Below, in pieces: positions 43,096 through 55,668 of a DNA stretch of 64,000 nucleotides (within the stretch, counting starts at the first letter, position 1; the number at the start of each line of letters is the position of its first letter). Location of the stretch: assembly GCA_029237695.1 (NCBI GenBank), contig CM055278.1, positions 75,372,297-75,436,296 of the forward strand. The letters are read 5' to 3'. The notes under the pieces were generated by a model. That model saw only the letters and a program-made list of their open reading frames with translations. It was not told the origin of the DNA and searched no databases. The position numbers and the translations under genes are program-made. The DNA comes from Conchocele bisecta. Lineage: Eukaryota; Mollusca; Bivalvia; Lucinida; Thyasiridae.

Positions 43096-43313
43096 CCCCT
43101 CGCCGATAGGCAAGAGCTGGTATATCGTTAGTCTATGTACTGCGTACGTATGTACGTACGCTAGTAACACCTTTCATTTTTCAATAACTTGTGAACTTCT
43201 TCCACGATTTTGATATTATTTGACCATAATGTGTGTCTATGGATGGAGCATGGTTTAGCATATGAGTACTCATATGACCCACGTTCGACCGCCCAAGGTC
43301 ACGGAGTACTGTT
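43096..43313 (+). mobile_element. E1 element, 5' part
   Basis: CCCCTCGCCGATAGGCAAGA, then TTTCATTTTTCAATAACTTG and CCGCCCAAGGTCACGG, follow the intact E1 copy at 15446. It breaks off where the TATGCCCCCGC sequence starts; its 3' end reappears at 54.27 kb. Confidence 0.65.
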
Positions 43314-43494
43314 TATGCCCCCGCTACCGAAAGGTACGGGGGCATATAGTGTTACCAGCGTCCGTCCGTACGTCCGTACGTCCGTCCCGTACGTCCCGAT
43401 ATTATTATGCCCCCGCTACTGAAAGGTACGGGGGCATATAGTGTTACCAGCGTCCGTCCCGTACGTCCGTCCCGTACATCCCGATATTATATTC
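43314..43494 (+). mobile_element. TATGCCCCCGC hairpin element end, duplicated
   Basis: TATGCCCCCGCTAC, a GAAAG-type loop and GTACGGGGGCATA form a strong hairpin at 43314-43346; the same occurs at 43406-43438. Each is followed by AGTGTTACCAGCGTCCGTCC and CGTACGTCCCGATATTAT. These are typical leaders of an invertebrate repeat class with internal tandem units. The second copy runs straight into the first satellite unit. Confidence 0.75.
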
Positions 43495-46400
43495 TTTAGT
43501 AACTTCTACATGGCTTCACATATTATGTCAATATTTATACACGTGATACATATGAACATCCCTTACACACTCCACCCCCCAGTACTTCGACCTTGACCTT
43601 TGGCCTTGACCTTTTCCACTTTAAATGTTTGCTTGGCACTTTGGGACAAATCTACGTGCACGTTTCTCAATCCTACAATAACTTCTCAATACTTTTGCCA
43701 ATCGCTTAAATATGTTATACACATGATACATTTGAACATGCCCTACAAACTCCACCACCCCAGTACTTCGACCATTGACCTTTGACCTTCACCTTTTCTA
43801 CTTTAATTTTTGTTTACTTAGCACTTTGGCAAAAAATCTACGTGCACGTTCTCAATCCTACATAAATTCTCTCATACTTTTGCCAATCCCTTAAATATTT
43901 ATACACATGATACATATGAACATGCCCATACACTCCAAACACCCCCAGTACTTCGACCTTCACGTTTGACCTTCACCTTTTCTATTTAAATGTTTTACTT
44001 AGCACTTTAGGACAAATCTACGTGCACGTTTCTCATCCTACAATAATTTCTCAATACTTTTGCAATCGCTTAAATATTTATACACATGATACATATGAAC
44101 ATGCCCTACACACTCCACCCACCCAGTACTTCGACTAGACCTTTGACCTTCACATTTTCTACTTTAAATGTTTTACTTAGCACTTTGGACAAATCCTACT
44201 TGCACGTTTCTCAATCCTACAATAAACTTCTCAAATACTTTTGCCAATCCCTTAAATATGTATACACAATGGTACATATTGAACATGCCCTAACACACTC
44301 CACCACCCAGTACTTCGACTTGGCCTTTGTTTGGACCTTTTCTACTTTAAATGTTTACTATCTTATTTATACATTGATGAAACATTTATGACATGCCCTA
44401 CACACTCACCACCCATTTAAAGTACTTCGACTTCACAGTTTCACCTTCACCTTTTTATCTTTTAAACTTTAAATTTGTTTTACTTAGCACTTTGGGGACA
44501 AAATCTAAAGTGGGAACACGTTTTCTCAATCCTACAATAACTTCATAATACTTTTGCCAATCGCTTAAATATTTTATACACATGATACATATGGAACTTT
44601 TGAAGCCCTACACACACTCCTCCACCCAGTATCCTCTAATTACGACTTGACCTTAATTCACTCACCTTTTCTACTTTAAATGTTTTACTTACCACTTTGG
44701 GATTTGGGACAAATTTACGTGCACCGTTTCTCAATCCTACAATAACTTCTCAATACAATTTTGCCAATCTCTTATAAAATGCCCTATCCACCAAGATACA
44801 TACCTTGGACATGCCCTTTACACACTCGCAACACCCATTAACCCTTCGACTTGACTGAACACCCACAGTTTCTTACTTAAATTTGACCTTTACCTTTTAG
44901 CACCTTTTGGGACAAAATCTACGTCACTTTCTCAATCCACAATAACTTTCTTCAATACCTTTTGCCAATCCCTTAATTATTTTGTTTACACATGGGATAC
45001 TATGAACAAGGCCCTACAACCCACTCCACCCAGTACTTCGACCTTGACCTTTGACCTTTTCAATCTTTTAAATCTTTAACTTAGCACTTTGGGGACAAAA
45101 TCTTACGTTTTGCACGATCCCAACCCTACAATAACTTCTCAATACTTTTGCCAATCGCCCCCTTAAATATTTTTACACATGATTACATATGAACATGCCC
45201 TTACACACTCCGACCACCTGAGTACTTTGGGTTTTTTCGACCTTGACCCTTTGACCATCACCTTTTCTTACTTTGTTACAAATGTTTACTTATTTCATTT
45301 TCTTTGGCACAAATCTACGTTGCACGTTTCTCATTTCCTACAATAACTTCTCAATACTTTTTTGCCAATCGCTTTTTAACTTAAATATATTTACACATGA
45401 TTAAACATGAATGAATCATGCCCTACACACACCACCACCCTACTTCGACCTTCAGGGCCTTTTGACCTTTCACCTTTTCTACTTTAAAAGAATGTTTTAA
45501 ACTTTGATCACTTTGGCACAAATTCTACGTGCACGTTTATTTTCTCAATCCTACAATAACTCTCAATACTTTTGCCCAATCGCTTAATTATTTTTGTATC
45601 CCACAAATACATGATAATTATGAACATGCCCTACACACTCCACACCCAGTACTTCGACCCTTGACCTTTGACCTTTTCAAACTTTAAATCTTTACTTAGC
45701 ACTTTGGACAAATCTACGTGCACGTTTCTCAATCCTACAATAACTTTAATACTTTTGCCAATCGCTTTAATATTTATAACAAAATATGATAACATATCCA
45801 ACCCAGCTCTTACCACCACCTCCCACCTTTCCCCGTTTACTTAGACTTTGGACTTATGACCTTTTCTACTTTATGTTTTACTTTTAATTAAATACACATG
45901 ATTCATAGAACATGCCCTACACACTCCACCCCCACCCATACTTCGACCTTGACGTTTCATCACCTTTTTCTACTTTAAATTTTTACTTACACTTTGGGAC
46001 AAATCTACGTGCACGTTTCTCAATCCTACCAATAACTTCTCAATACAATTTGCCTTTATTTCGCTTATATTTATACACATGATTCATATGAACCAATCCA
46101 TTTACACACTGCCCTTCAACCCAGTACCTTCCGACTTGACTTTCCACCTCACTCCGTTCCAGACTTTATTGTTTACTTAACAAACTTTGAACAAATACGT
46201 GCACGTTTCTCAATCCTACAATAACTTTTCTCAATACTTTTGCCAATTCGCTTAAATAATTTATACACATGATACTTATGAACAGCCCCTACACACTTCC
46301 ACCACCCGTACTTCACTTGACCATTTGACCATCAAAATTTTGTTTACTTAAAATTTGTTTACGATAGCAATGCCCTACAAATGTACTTGCACGTTTCTTC

Positions 46401-49400
46401 CAATCCTTACATTTGGGAACTTCCACTACTTTTGCCAATCCCTTACAATAATTTATTTATTACACATGATTACATATGAACATGCCCTACACACTCCCTC
46501 AACCCAGTATTCGACCTGACCTTTCACCTTCACCTTTCATACTTTAAATGTTTACTTACCACTTTGGGGACAAATTTTTACGTGCACATTTCTCAATCCT
46601 ACAATACTTCTCAATACTTTTGCCAATCGCTTAAATATTTATACACATGATACATATGAACATGCCCTACACACTCCACCACCCATAACTTCGAAACCTT
46701 GACTTTTGCCATCACCTTTTTCTACTTTAAAATTTTACTTTAGCACTTTGGGACAAATGTACGTGCACGTTTTCTCAATCCACAATAACTTCTCAATTAC
46801 TTTTAATTTCCCAAATCGCTTAGAATATTTTAACACCCACATGATTTACATTTAAATAACATTTTGCTACACAACTCCAACCTCGCCAAGTACTTCGACC
46901 TTGACCTGACCATCACCTTTTCTTTTACTTTTAAAATGGGTTTACTTATCACTCTGCGCAACCAAATCTACGTGCAAACGTTTCTCAATCCTACAATTAA
47001 CTTCTCAATACTTTTGCCATCGCTTAAACTATTTTTATACACATGAAGACCCAATATTTAACATTGCTACACCACACCACCCACCCAGTTACTTCGACCT
47101 TCACCTTTGACCTTCACTTTTCTACTTTAAAGGTTTACTTAGCACTTTGGGACAAATCTACGTGCACGTTCTCATCTACAATAACTTCCTCCCCCCCAAT
47201 ACATTTTGCCGCCATTCGCTTTAAAAAATTTATTTACCATATGACATATGAAAATGCTACACACTCAAACCAACCCTGTACTTTCGACTTGACCTTCGAC
47301 CCTTCAACCTTTTTCCTACTTTAAATGTTTTACTTACCATTTTGGGACAAATACGTGCACGTTTCTCAATCCTACAATAACTTTTCTCAATACTTTTGCC
47401 AATCGCTTAAATATTTTTACACATGATACATATGAACATGCCCTACACACTCACCACCCCCAGTACTTCGACCTTGTTTCCACTTCAACCTTTTCTTACT
47501 TTTAAATGTTTACTTAGCAACTTTTGGGACAAATGTACGTGCACGTTTTCTCAATCCTATAACTTCTCAATACTTTGCCAAATCCCTTAAATATTTTATA
47601 CAAATGTACATATGAACATGGCCCCTACACCACCTCCTCACCCATACTTCGACTTGACCTTTGACCTTTTCTTTACTTTTAAATTGTTTACTTACAATTT
47701 GGGACAAATTTTACGTGCACATTCTAAATCCTACAATAACTTCTCAATACTTTTGCAATCGCTTAAATATTTATACAACATGATACATATGAACATGCCC
47801 TACACACTCACACCACCCAGTACTTCGACCATTTGGGACTTTGACCATTTCACCTTTTTCTACTTTTAAAATGTTTACTTACACTTTGCACAAACTACCT
47901 TGCACCGATTTCTCACTTTCCTAGCAATTTGGGAACCTCTCAATACTGCCAATCGCTTAAATATCTTTATACACATGATTCATATGAAACATGCCTACAC
48001 ACTCCACACCCAGTCCTTCGAACTTCACCTTTGACCTTCCCACCTTTTTACTTTAAATGTTTATTAGCACTTTGGCAACAAAGCAACGGTGCACGTTTCT
48101 CAATGCCTACAATAACTTTCAATACTGCCAATCCCTTAATAAATTATAATACACATGTACATATGAACATTGCCCACCACTTCCACAACCCAAGTACTTC
48201 GACCTTCACTTTTGACCTTCACCCTTTTCTACTTTAAATGTTTACTTAGCACTTTGGGACAAATCTACGTGCACGTTTCTCTATCCTACAATAACTTCCC
48301 AATACTTTTGCCAATCGCTTAATTAATTTATACACTTGATACATATGAAAATGCCCTACACACTCCACCACCCCCAGTTACTTCGACCTTGACCTTTAGA
48401 CCTTCACCTTTCTACTTTAAAATGTTTACTTAGCACTTTGGGGACAAATATCTACCTGCAACGTTTCTCAATCCTACAATAACTTCTCAATACTTTTGCC
48501 AATCTCTTAAATATTTACACACTCCACCACCCAGTACTTCGACCTTGACCTTTGACCTTTTCTACTTTAAATGTTTACTTATTTATACACATGATTCATA
48601 TGAACATGCCCTACACACTCCACCACCCAGTACTTCGACCTTCACGTTTCACCTTCACCTTTTCTACTTTAAATGTTTACTTAGCACTTTGGGACAAATC
48701 TACGTGCACGTTTCTCAATCCTACAATAACTTCTCAATACATTTGCCAATCGCTTAAATATTTATACACATGATACATATGAACATGCCCTACACACTCC
48801 TCAACCCAGTACTTCGACCTTGACCTTTCACCTTCACCTTTCATACTTTAAATGTTTACTTACCACTTTTGGACAAATTTACGTGCACATTTCTCAATCC
48901 TACAATAACTTCTCAATACTTTTGCCAATCGCTTAAATATTTATACACATGATACATATGAACATGCCCTACACACTCCACCACCCAGTACTTCGAACTT
49001 GACCTTTGACCATCACCTTTTCTACTTTAAATGTTTACTTAGCACTTTGGGACAACTGTACGTGCACGTTTCTCAATCCTACAATAACTTCTCAATACTT
49101 TTGCCAATCCCTTAAATATTTTTATACACATGATACATATGAACATGCCCTACACACTCCACCACCCAGTACTTCGACCTTGACCTTTGACCTTTTCTAC
49201 TTTAAATGTTTACTTAGCACTTTGGGACAAATCTACGTGCACGTTTCTCAATCCTACAATAACTTCTCAATTACTTTTGCAATCGCTTAAATTTTATATA
49301 CATGGATACATATGAACATGCCCTACACACTCCACCACCAGTACTTCGACCTTGACCTTTGACCATCACATTTTCTAAACTTTTAAATGTTTACTTAGCA

Positions 49401-52400
49401 CTTGGCACAAATCTACGTGCACGTTTCTCATCCCCTACAATAACTTCTCAATATTTTTTGCCAATCCTTAAATATTTATACACATGATACATATGAACAT
49501 GCCCTACACACACCACCAGTACTTCGACCTTCACTTTTGACCTTCACCTTTTCTACTTTAAATGTTTACTTAGGCACTTTGGGACAAATCTACGTGCACG
49601 TTCTCAATCCTACAATAACTTCTCATACTTTTGCCATTCGCTTAAATATGTATACACATGATACATATGAACATGCCTACACACTCCACCACCCAGTACT
49701 TCGACCTTGACCTTTTGACCTTCACCTTTTCTACTTTTAAATGTTTTTTACTTTAGCACCTTTGGGACAAATCTACTTGCACGTTTTCTTCAATCCTACA
49801 ATAACTTCTCAATACTTTTGCCAATCCCTTAAATTATTTTTATACACATGATACATATGAACATGCCCTACACACTCCAACCACCCAGTACTTTCGACCT
49901 TGACCTTTCACCTCACTTTTTCTACTTTAAATCTTTACTTACCACTTTGGGACAAATCTACGTGCACATTTCTCAATCCTACAACTTCTCAATACTTTTG
50001 CCAATCCCTTAAAATATTTTTATACACATTGATACATATGAACATGCCCTACACACTCCACCACCCAGTACTTCGACCTTGACCTTTGACCTTTTTACTT
50101 TAATCTTTACTTAGCACTTTGGACAAATCTACGTGCACGTTTCTCAATCCTACAATAACTTCTCAATACTTTTGCCAATCACTTAAATATTTATACACAT
50201 GATACATATGAACATTGGCACTACACACTCCACCACCCAGTTTTTAGTACTTCCGACCTTCACCTTTGACCTTCACTTTTCTACTTTAAATGTTTACTTA
50301 GCACTTTGGCACAATACTTGCACGTTTCTCAATCTACAATAATTCTCAATACTTTTGCCAATCGCTTAAATATTTATACACATGACATATGAACAGCCCC
50401 TACACACACCACCCACCCAGTACTCGACCTTCACCTTTGACCTTCACCTTTTCTACTTTAAATGTTTTACTTAGCACTTTGGCACAAATTCACGTGCACG
50501 TTTTCTCAATCCTACAATAACTTCTCAATACTTTTGCCAATCCCTTAAATAATTTATAACACAAAATGATACATATGAACATGCCCTACACACTCCACCA
50601 CCAGTACTTCGACCCTTCACTTTTGACCTTCACCTTTCTACTTTAAATGTTTACTTAGCACTTTGGGACAAATCTGGCGTGCACGTTTTCTCATCCTACA
50701 ATAACTTCTCAATACTTTTGCCAATCGCTTAAATATTTATACACATGATACATATGAACATGCCCTACACACTCCACCGCCCAGTACTTCGACCTTGACT
50801 TTTGACCTTCACCTTTTCTACTTTAAATGTTTACTTAGCACTTTGGGACAAATCTACCTGCACGTTTCTCAATCCTACAATAACTTCTCAATACTTTTGC
50901 CAATCTCTTAAATATTTACACACTCCACCACCCAGTACTTCGACCTTGACCTTTGACCTTTTCTACTTTAAATGTTTACTTATTTATACACATGATTCAT
51001 ATGAACATGCCCTACACACTCCACCACCCAGTACTTCGACCTTCACGTTTCACCTTCACCTTTTCTACTTTAAATGTTTACTTAGCACTTTGGGACAAAT
51101 CTACGTGCACGTTTCTCAATCCTACAATAACTTCTCAATACATTTGCCAATCGCTTAAATATTTATACACATGATACATATGAACATGCCCTACACACTC
51201 CTCAACCCAGTACTTCGACCTTGACCTTTCACCTTCACCTTTCATACTTTAAATGTTTACTTACCACTTTGGGACAAATTTACGTGCACATTTCTCAATC
51301 CTACAATAACTTCTCAATACTTTTGCCAATCGCTTAAATATTTATACACATGATACATATGAACATGCCCTACACACTCCACCACCCAGTACTTCGAACT
51401 TGACCTTTGACCATCACCTTTTCTACTTTAAATGTTTACTTAGCACTTTGGGACAAATGTACGTGCACGTTTCTCAATCCTACAATAACTTCTCAATACT
51501 TTTGCCAATCCCTTAAATATTTTTATACACATGATACATATGAACATGCCCTACACACTCCACCACCCAGTACTTCGACCTTGACCTTTGACCTTTTCTA
51601 CTTTAAATGTTTACTTAGCACTTTGGGACAAATCTACGTGCACGTTTCTCAATCCTACAATAACTTCTCAATACTTTTGCCAATCGCTTAAATATTTATA
51701 CATGTTTTTTTTTTTTTTTAAACATATGAACATGCCCTACACACTCCACCACCCAGTACTTCGACCTTGACCTTTGACCATCACATTTTCTACTTTAAAT
51801 GTTTACTTAGCACTTTGGCACAAATCTACGTGCACGTTTCTCAAATCCTACAAAACTAAATTTCTCAATATTTTTGCCAATCCCTTAAATATTTTACACA
51901 TGATACATATGAACATGCCCTACACACTCCACCACCCAGTACTTCGACCTTCACTTTTGACCTTCACCTTTTCTACTTTAAATGTTTACTTAGCACTTTG
52001 GACAAATCTACCGTGCACGTTTCTCAATCCTACAATAACTTCAACTCAATTACTTTTGTTCCAAACGCTTAAATATGTATACAACAATGATACATATGAA
52101 CATGCCCTACACACTTTCCACCACCCAGTACTTCGACCTTGACCTTTGACCTTGACCTTTTCACCTTTTCTACTTTAAATGTTTACTTTAGCACTAATTT
52201 GGGACAAATCTACTTGCACAGTCTCTTCAATTACCTTTCCAATAACTTCTCAATTTACTTTGCCATTTCCCTAAATTATTTTAATTATTACACATGATAC
52301 ATATGAACATGCTACACACTCCACCACCCCCCCCCGTTACTTCGACCTTGACCACCCTTTCCACCTTTTCTACTTTAAATGTTTTACTTAACCACCTTTT

Positions 52401-54265
52401 GGACAAATCTTACGTGCACGTTTCTCAAACCTACAATTAACTTCTCATACTTTGCCAAATCTTTAAAATATTTTTATACACATGATACATATGAAACCAA
52501 TGCCCTACACACTCCACCACCCGTACTTCGACCTTCACCTTTGACAGTCACCTTTTTCTACTTTAAATGTTTATTACTTCCTTTGGGACAAATCTACGTG
52601 AACGTTTCTCACCTACAATAACTTCTCATTACTTTTGCCAATCCCTTAAATATTTATACACATGATACATATGAACATGCCCTACACACTCCACCACCCA
52701 GTACTTCGACCATTTTGACCTTGACCTTTTCTACTTAAATCTTTACTTAGCACTTTGGGACAAATCTACGTGCACGTTTCTCATCCTACATAACTTCTCA
52801 ATACTTTTGCCAATCACTTAAATATTTATACACATGATACATATGAACATGCACTACTTACACACCTCCACCTTTTACCCAGTAACTTCGACAAATTCAC
52901 TTTGACTTCAACCTTTTACTACTTAAAATGTTTCTTAGCACTTTGGCACATATCTTACTGCACGTTTCTCAATCACAATAACTTTCTCAATACAATTTTG
53001 CATCGCAAAATAAAATATTTTTTTACACATGATTACATAATTGAACATGCCCTGACACACACCACCACCCTTTAAAGTTTTACTTCGAACCTTTCACCTG
53101 ATTTAACCTTCACCGTTTTTCTGCATTTTAATGTTTTACTTAGCACCGTTTTGAGCACAAAATAAATCTACGTGCACGTTTCTCAATCATACAATAACTT
53201 CTCAATACTTTTGCCAATCCCTTAAATTATTTATACACAATGATACATATGAACATGCCCTACACACTCCACCACCCAGTACTTCGACCTCACTACCTTG
53301 ACCGTTTCACCTTTTTTCTACTTTAAAATGTTTATCAATAGCACAAAATTTGGGACAAATCTACTGCTTCACCGTTTCGTCAAATCCTACAATAACTTCT
53401 CATTTACTTTTTAACAATCGCAAATAAATATTTATTACACATGATACATATGAACATGCCCTACACACTCCACCACCCAGTACTTCGGTCCTTGGACCTT
53501 TGACCTTCACCTTTTCCTACTTTAAATGTTTACTTAGCACTTTGGGGACAAATCTACGTGCACGTTTCTCAATCCTACAATAACTTCTCAATACTTTTGC
53601 CAAATATCCTTAAATATTTTTATACACATGATACATATGAACATGGCCCTACACACTCCACCACCCAGTACTTCGACCTTGACCTTTCACCTTTTCTTAA
53701 CATTTTCTTTTTACTTTACAAATGTTTACCCTTAACACTTGGGACAAATCTACGTGCACATTTCTCAATCCTACAATAACTTTTCTCAATGACTTATTTG
53801 CAATCCCTTAAATATTTTTATACACATGATACATGAACATGCCTACACACTCCACCACCCAGTACTTCGACCTTGACCTTTGACCTTTTCTACTTTAAAT
53901 CTTTACTTAGCACTTTTGGGACAAATCTACGTGCACCTTTCTCAATCCTACAATAAATTCTCAATACTTTTGCCAATCACTTAAATATTTATACACATGA
54001 TACATATGAACATGCACTCCACACTCCACCACCCAGTACTTCGACCTTCACCTTTGACCTTCACCTTTTCTACTTTAAATGTTTACTTAGCACTTTGGCA
54101 CAAATCTACGTGCACGTTTCTCAATCCTACAATAACTTCTCAATACTTTTGCCAATCGCTTAAATATTTATACACATGATACATATGAACATGCCCTACA
54201 CACTCCACCACCCAGTACTTCGACCTTGACCTTTGACCTTCACCTTTTCTACTTTAAATTTCTAG
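43495..54265 (+). repeat. 10.7-kb satellite array, 179-bp unit
   Basis: About 60 tandem units. A consensus unit runs TACACATGATACATATGAAC, CCACCACCCAGTACTTCGAC, CTTGACCTTTGACCTTCACC, TACTTTAAATGTTTACTTAG, CACTTTGGGACAAATCTACG, TGCACGTTTCTCAATCCTAC and AATAACTTCTCAATACTTTT, then GCCAATCGCTTAAATATT. Period is 179 bases where clean (CTACAATAAC at 48721, 48900, 49079). From 48.2 to 51.9 kb units are highly alike; 44.2-48.0 and 52.0-53.8 kb contain many 1-6 base insertions. Variant units recur at longer distances (about 2.3-2.4 kb). Open frames on the plus strand are periodic by-products with no start context. Many units carry TGACCTTTGACCT, a DR1 nuclear-receptor-type motif on the minus strand. 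Confidence 0.95.
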
Positions 54266-54345
54266 TTTATTATCAAGGCTGCCAGCGAGGGGATTAGCTT
54301 CGTTTAATGATGCCAGTGCGAGGGGATTAGTTTCGTTTAATGATG
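54266..54345 (+). mobile_element. E1 element, 3' end, with 41-bp duplication
   Basis: TTTATTATCAAGGCTGCCAG and CGAGGGGATTAG match the 3' end of the E1 copy at 15.8 kb. The segment GCCAGCGAGGGGATTAGCTT, with CGTTTAATGAT, is followed at once by a second, slightly diverged copy about 41 bases later. Confidence 0.7.
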
Positions 54346-55573
54346 TCAGTTCTTGCATTATGGTATAGTTTGCTTTAATCTAACAATTTTCTGGTTTTGA
54401 CAAAGAATCGGTTACCATGGATGTGAATAAAAATCTAAAGAACGTGAATGTATGGTGTGATACATATCATCGAACCGGTATGTCACTTCTATGGTGTGAT
54501 ACATATCATCGAAATCCGTCCGTTTGCTTGGAAAAGTTTCAAGAAAATTTACTGTAAAAATGACATCACAGAATACGTCACGTCGGAAAAGCAGGTTTGG
54601 AAACCACTGATCCCATACCCTGATATCTATAACTTTACATGCTACTTGCAAACATGTAGTTGGCCTCAATAATAATAACATACACTCAAAGCGTTCTTTT
54701 ATAACATGATCATTCATGTTATAATTGTTCTTGTTCCAATTGTGTTTCCACTTATTAAAATAGCCATTATGTTTTTGTTGCGACCAATGTAGCATACGAT
54801 CAGTGTGCGTACCAACACAGTTTGCTTTTTATCTACACATCCTGTTCGCCGTTCAACTTGGGAGGAACTATTCCGAATAAAATGTAACATTATTAAACAC
54901 TGTATTACGGCGTATGTATATCAGAATGTCAACCTCGAAGGTCGCATGAAACTTGGATATTTAGCAAATGCAGGCAACCTCCAATAAGTGGACACCGTAC
55001 AAGGTATTGATTGAATCCAAGTTCTTTTGAGAGATTTCACTGGAGTTTAGCATCATTAGCACTCTGGATACTACTTGTTCGTGTGATTTGCAATAAGAAA
55101 TCTAGTAACAATCAGAAATAAATTACAGTGACACCAATTAGTATGAATGAAATGAACATCACTAAACACTATGTTACTATATCCTAATTTCAACCTGGAA
55201 GGTCGAGTCAATCTTTGATATTTTTATACAAGAGTTCCGAAGGTCACAATATACGCCCTTCGAGGCAAGGCCAGTCAACAAGGGGAGATAACTCACTGAA
55301 AATCAATAGGCTTCTTCATCTTGCCGTGATAAACCGAATTTACTTCACCGATTGTAACCACATTTGGTATACATGTTTACCAGTTGTGTGTGCATCCTGA
55401 AGGAGTGCACAATGCGAAAGCGAGAAATCCGAAACTCAAATGAAATGTCATGCAAAGTATGAACTGTATTTGGCGAAATCGATGAGGTGATTCTAATATG
55501 TTGGAGTAACAAGCGTTAGTGGAAAAATATTTGAAATATTCAAAACAGCAGATGACAAAGGGTGTATTACGGG
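54346..55573. other. Intergenic, no gene supported
   Basis: A minus-strand frame of 127 codons (54795-54412) contains a small internal duplication (GGTGTGATACATATCATCGA twice at 54.46 and 54.49 kb) and no recognisable domain. I do not call it a gene. Confidence 0.4.
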
Positions 55574-55668
55574 ACGGGACGGGACAGGCGGGCGGACGGA
55601 CAGACGGACGGACGGACGGACGGACGGACGGACGGGACGGGACGGGACGGGACGGGGGGACCGGACCG
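55574..55668. repeat. GGAC/GGGAC microsatellite
   Basis: GGGACGGGACGGGAC, then CGGACGGACGGACGGACGGA, then GGGACGGGACGGG and GACCGGACCGGA. The proline/arginine/serine-rich open frames across it on the minus strand are by-products. Confidence 0.9.

Noticed and set aside
43500..54260. More than twenty plus-strand open frames of 60-122 codons rich in TFSTLNVYLALWDKSTCTFL
   Set aside because: They are the translated satellite unit. The 179-bp period is not a multiple of three, so frames rotate from unit to unit, and there is no start context or domain.
43495..54265. CRISPR-like regular array
   Set aside because: Units of 179 bp are repeated in full with no unique spacers, and the setting is clearly eukaryotic.
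54412..54795. 127-codon minus-strand open frame as a gene
   Set aside because: It contains a translated short duplication, has no recognisable domain and lacks splice or start context; a frame of this length can occur by chance here.
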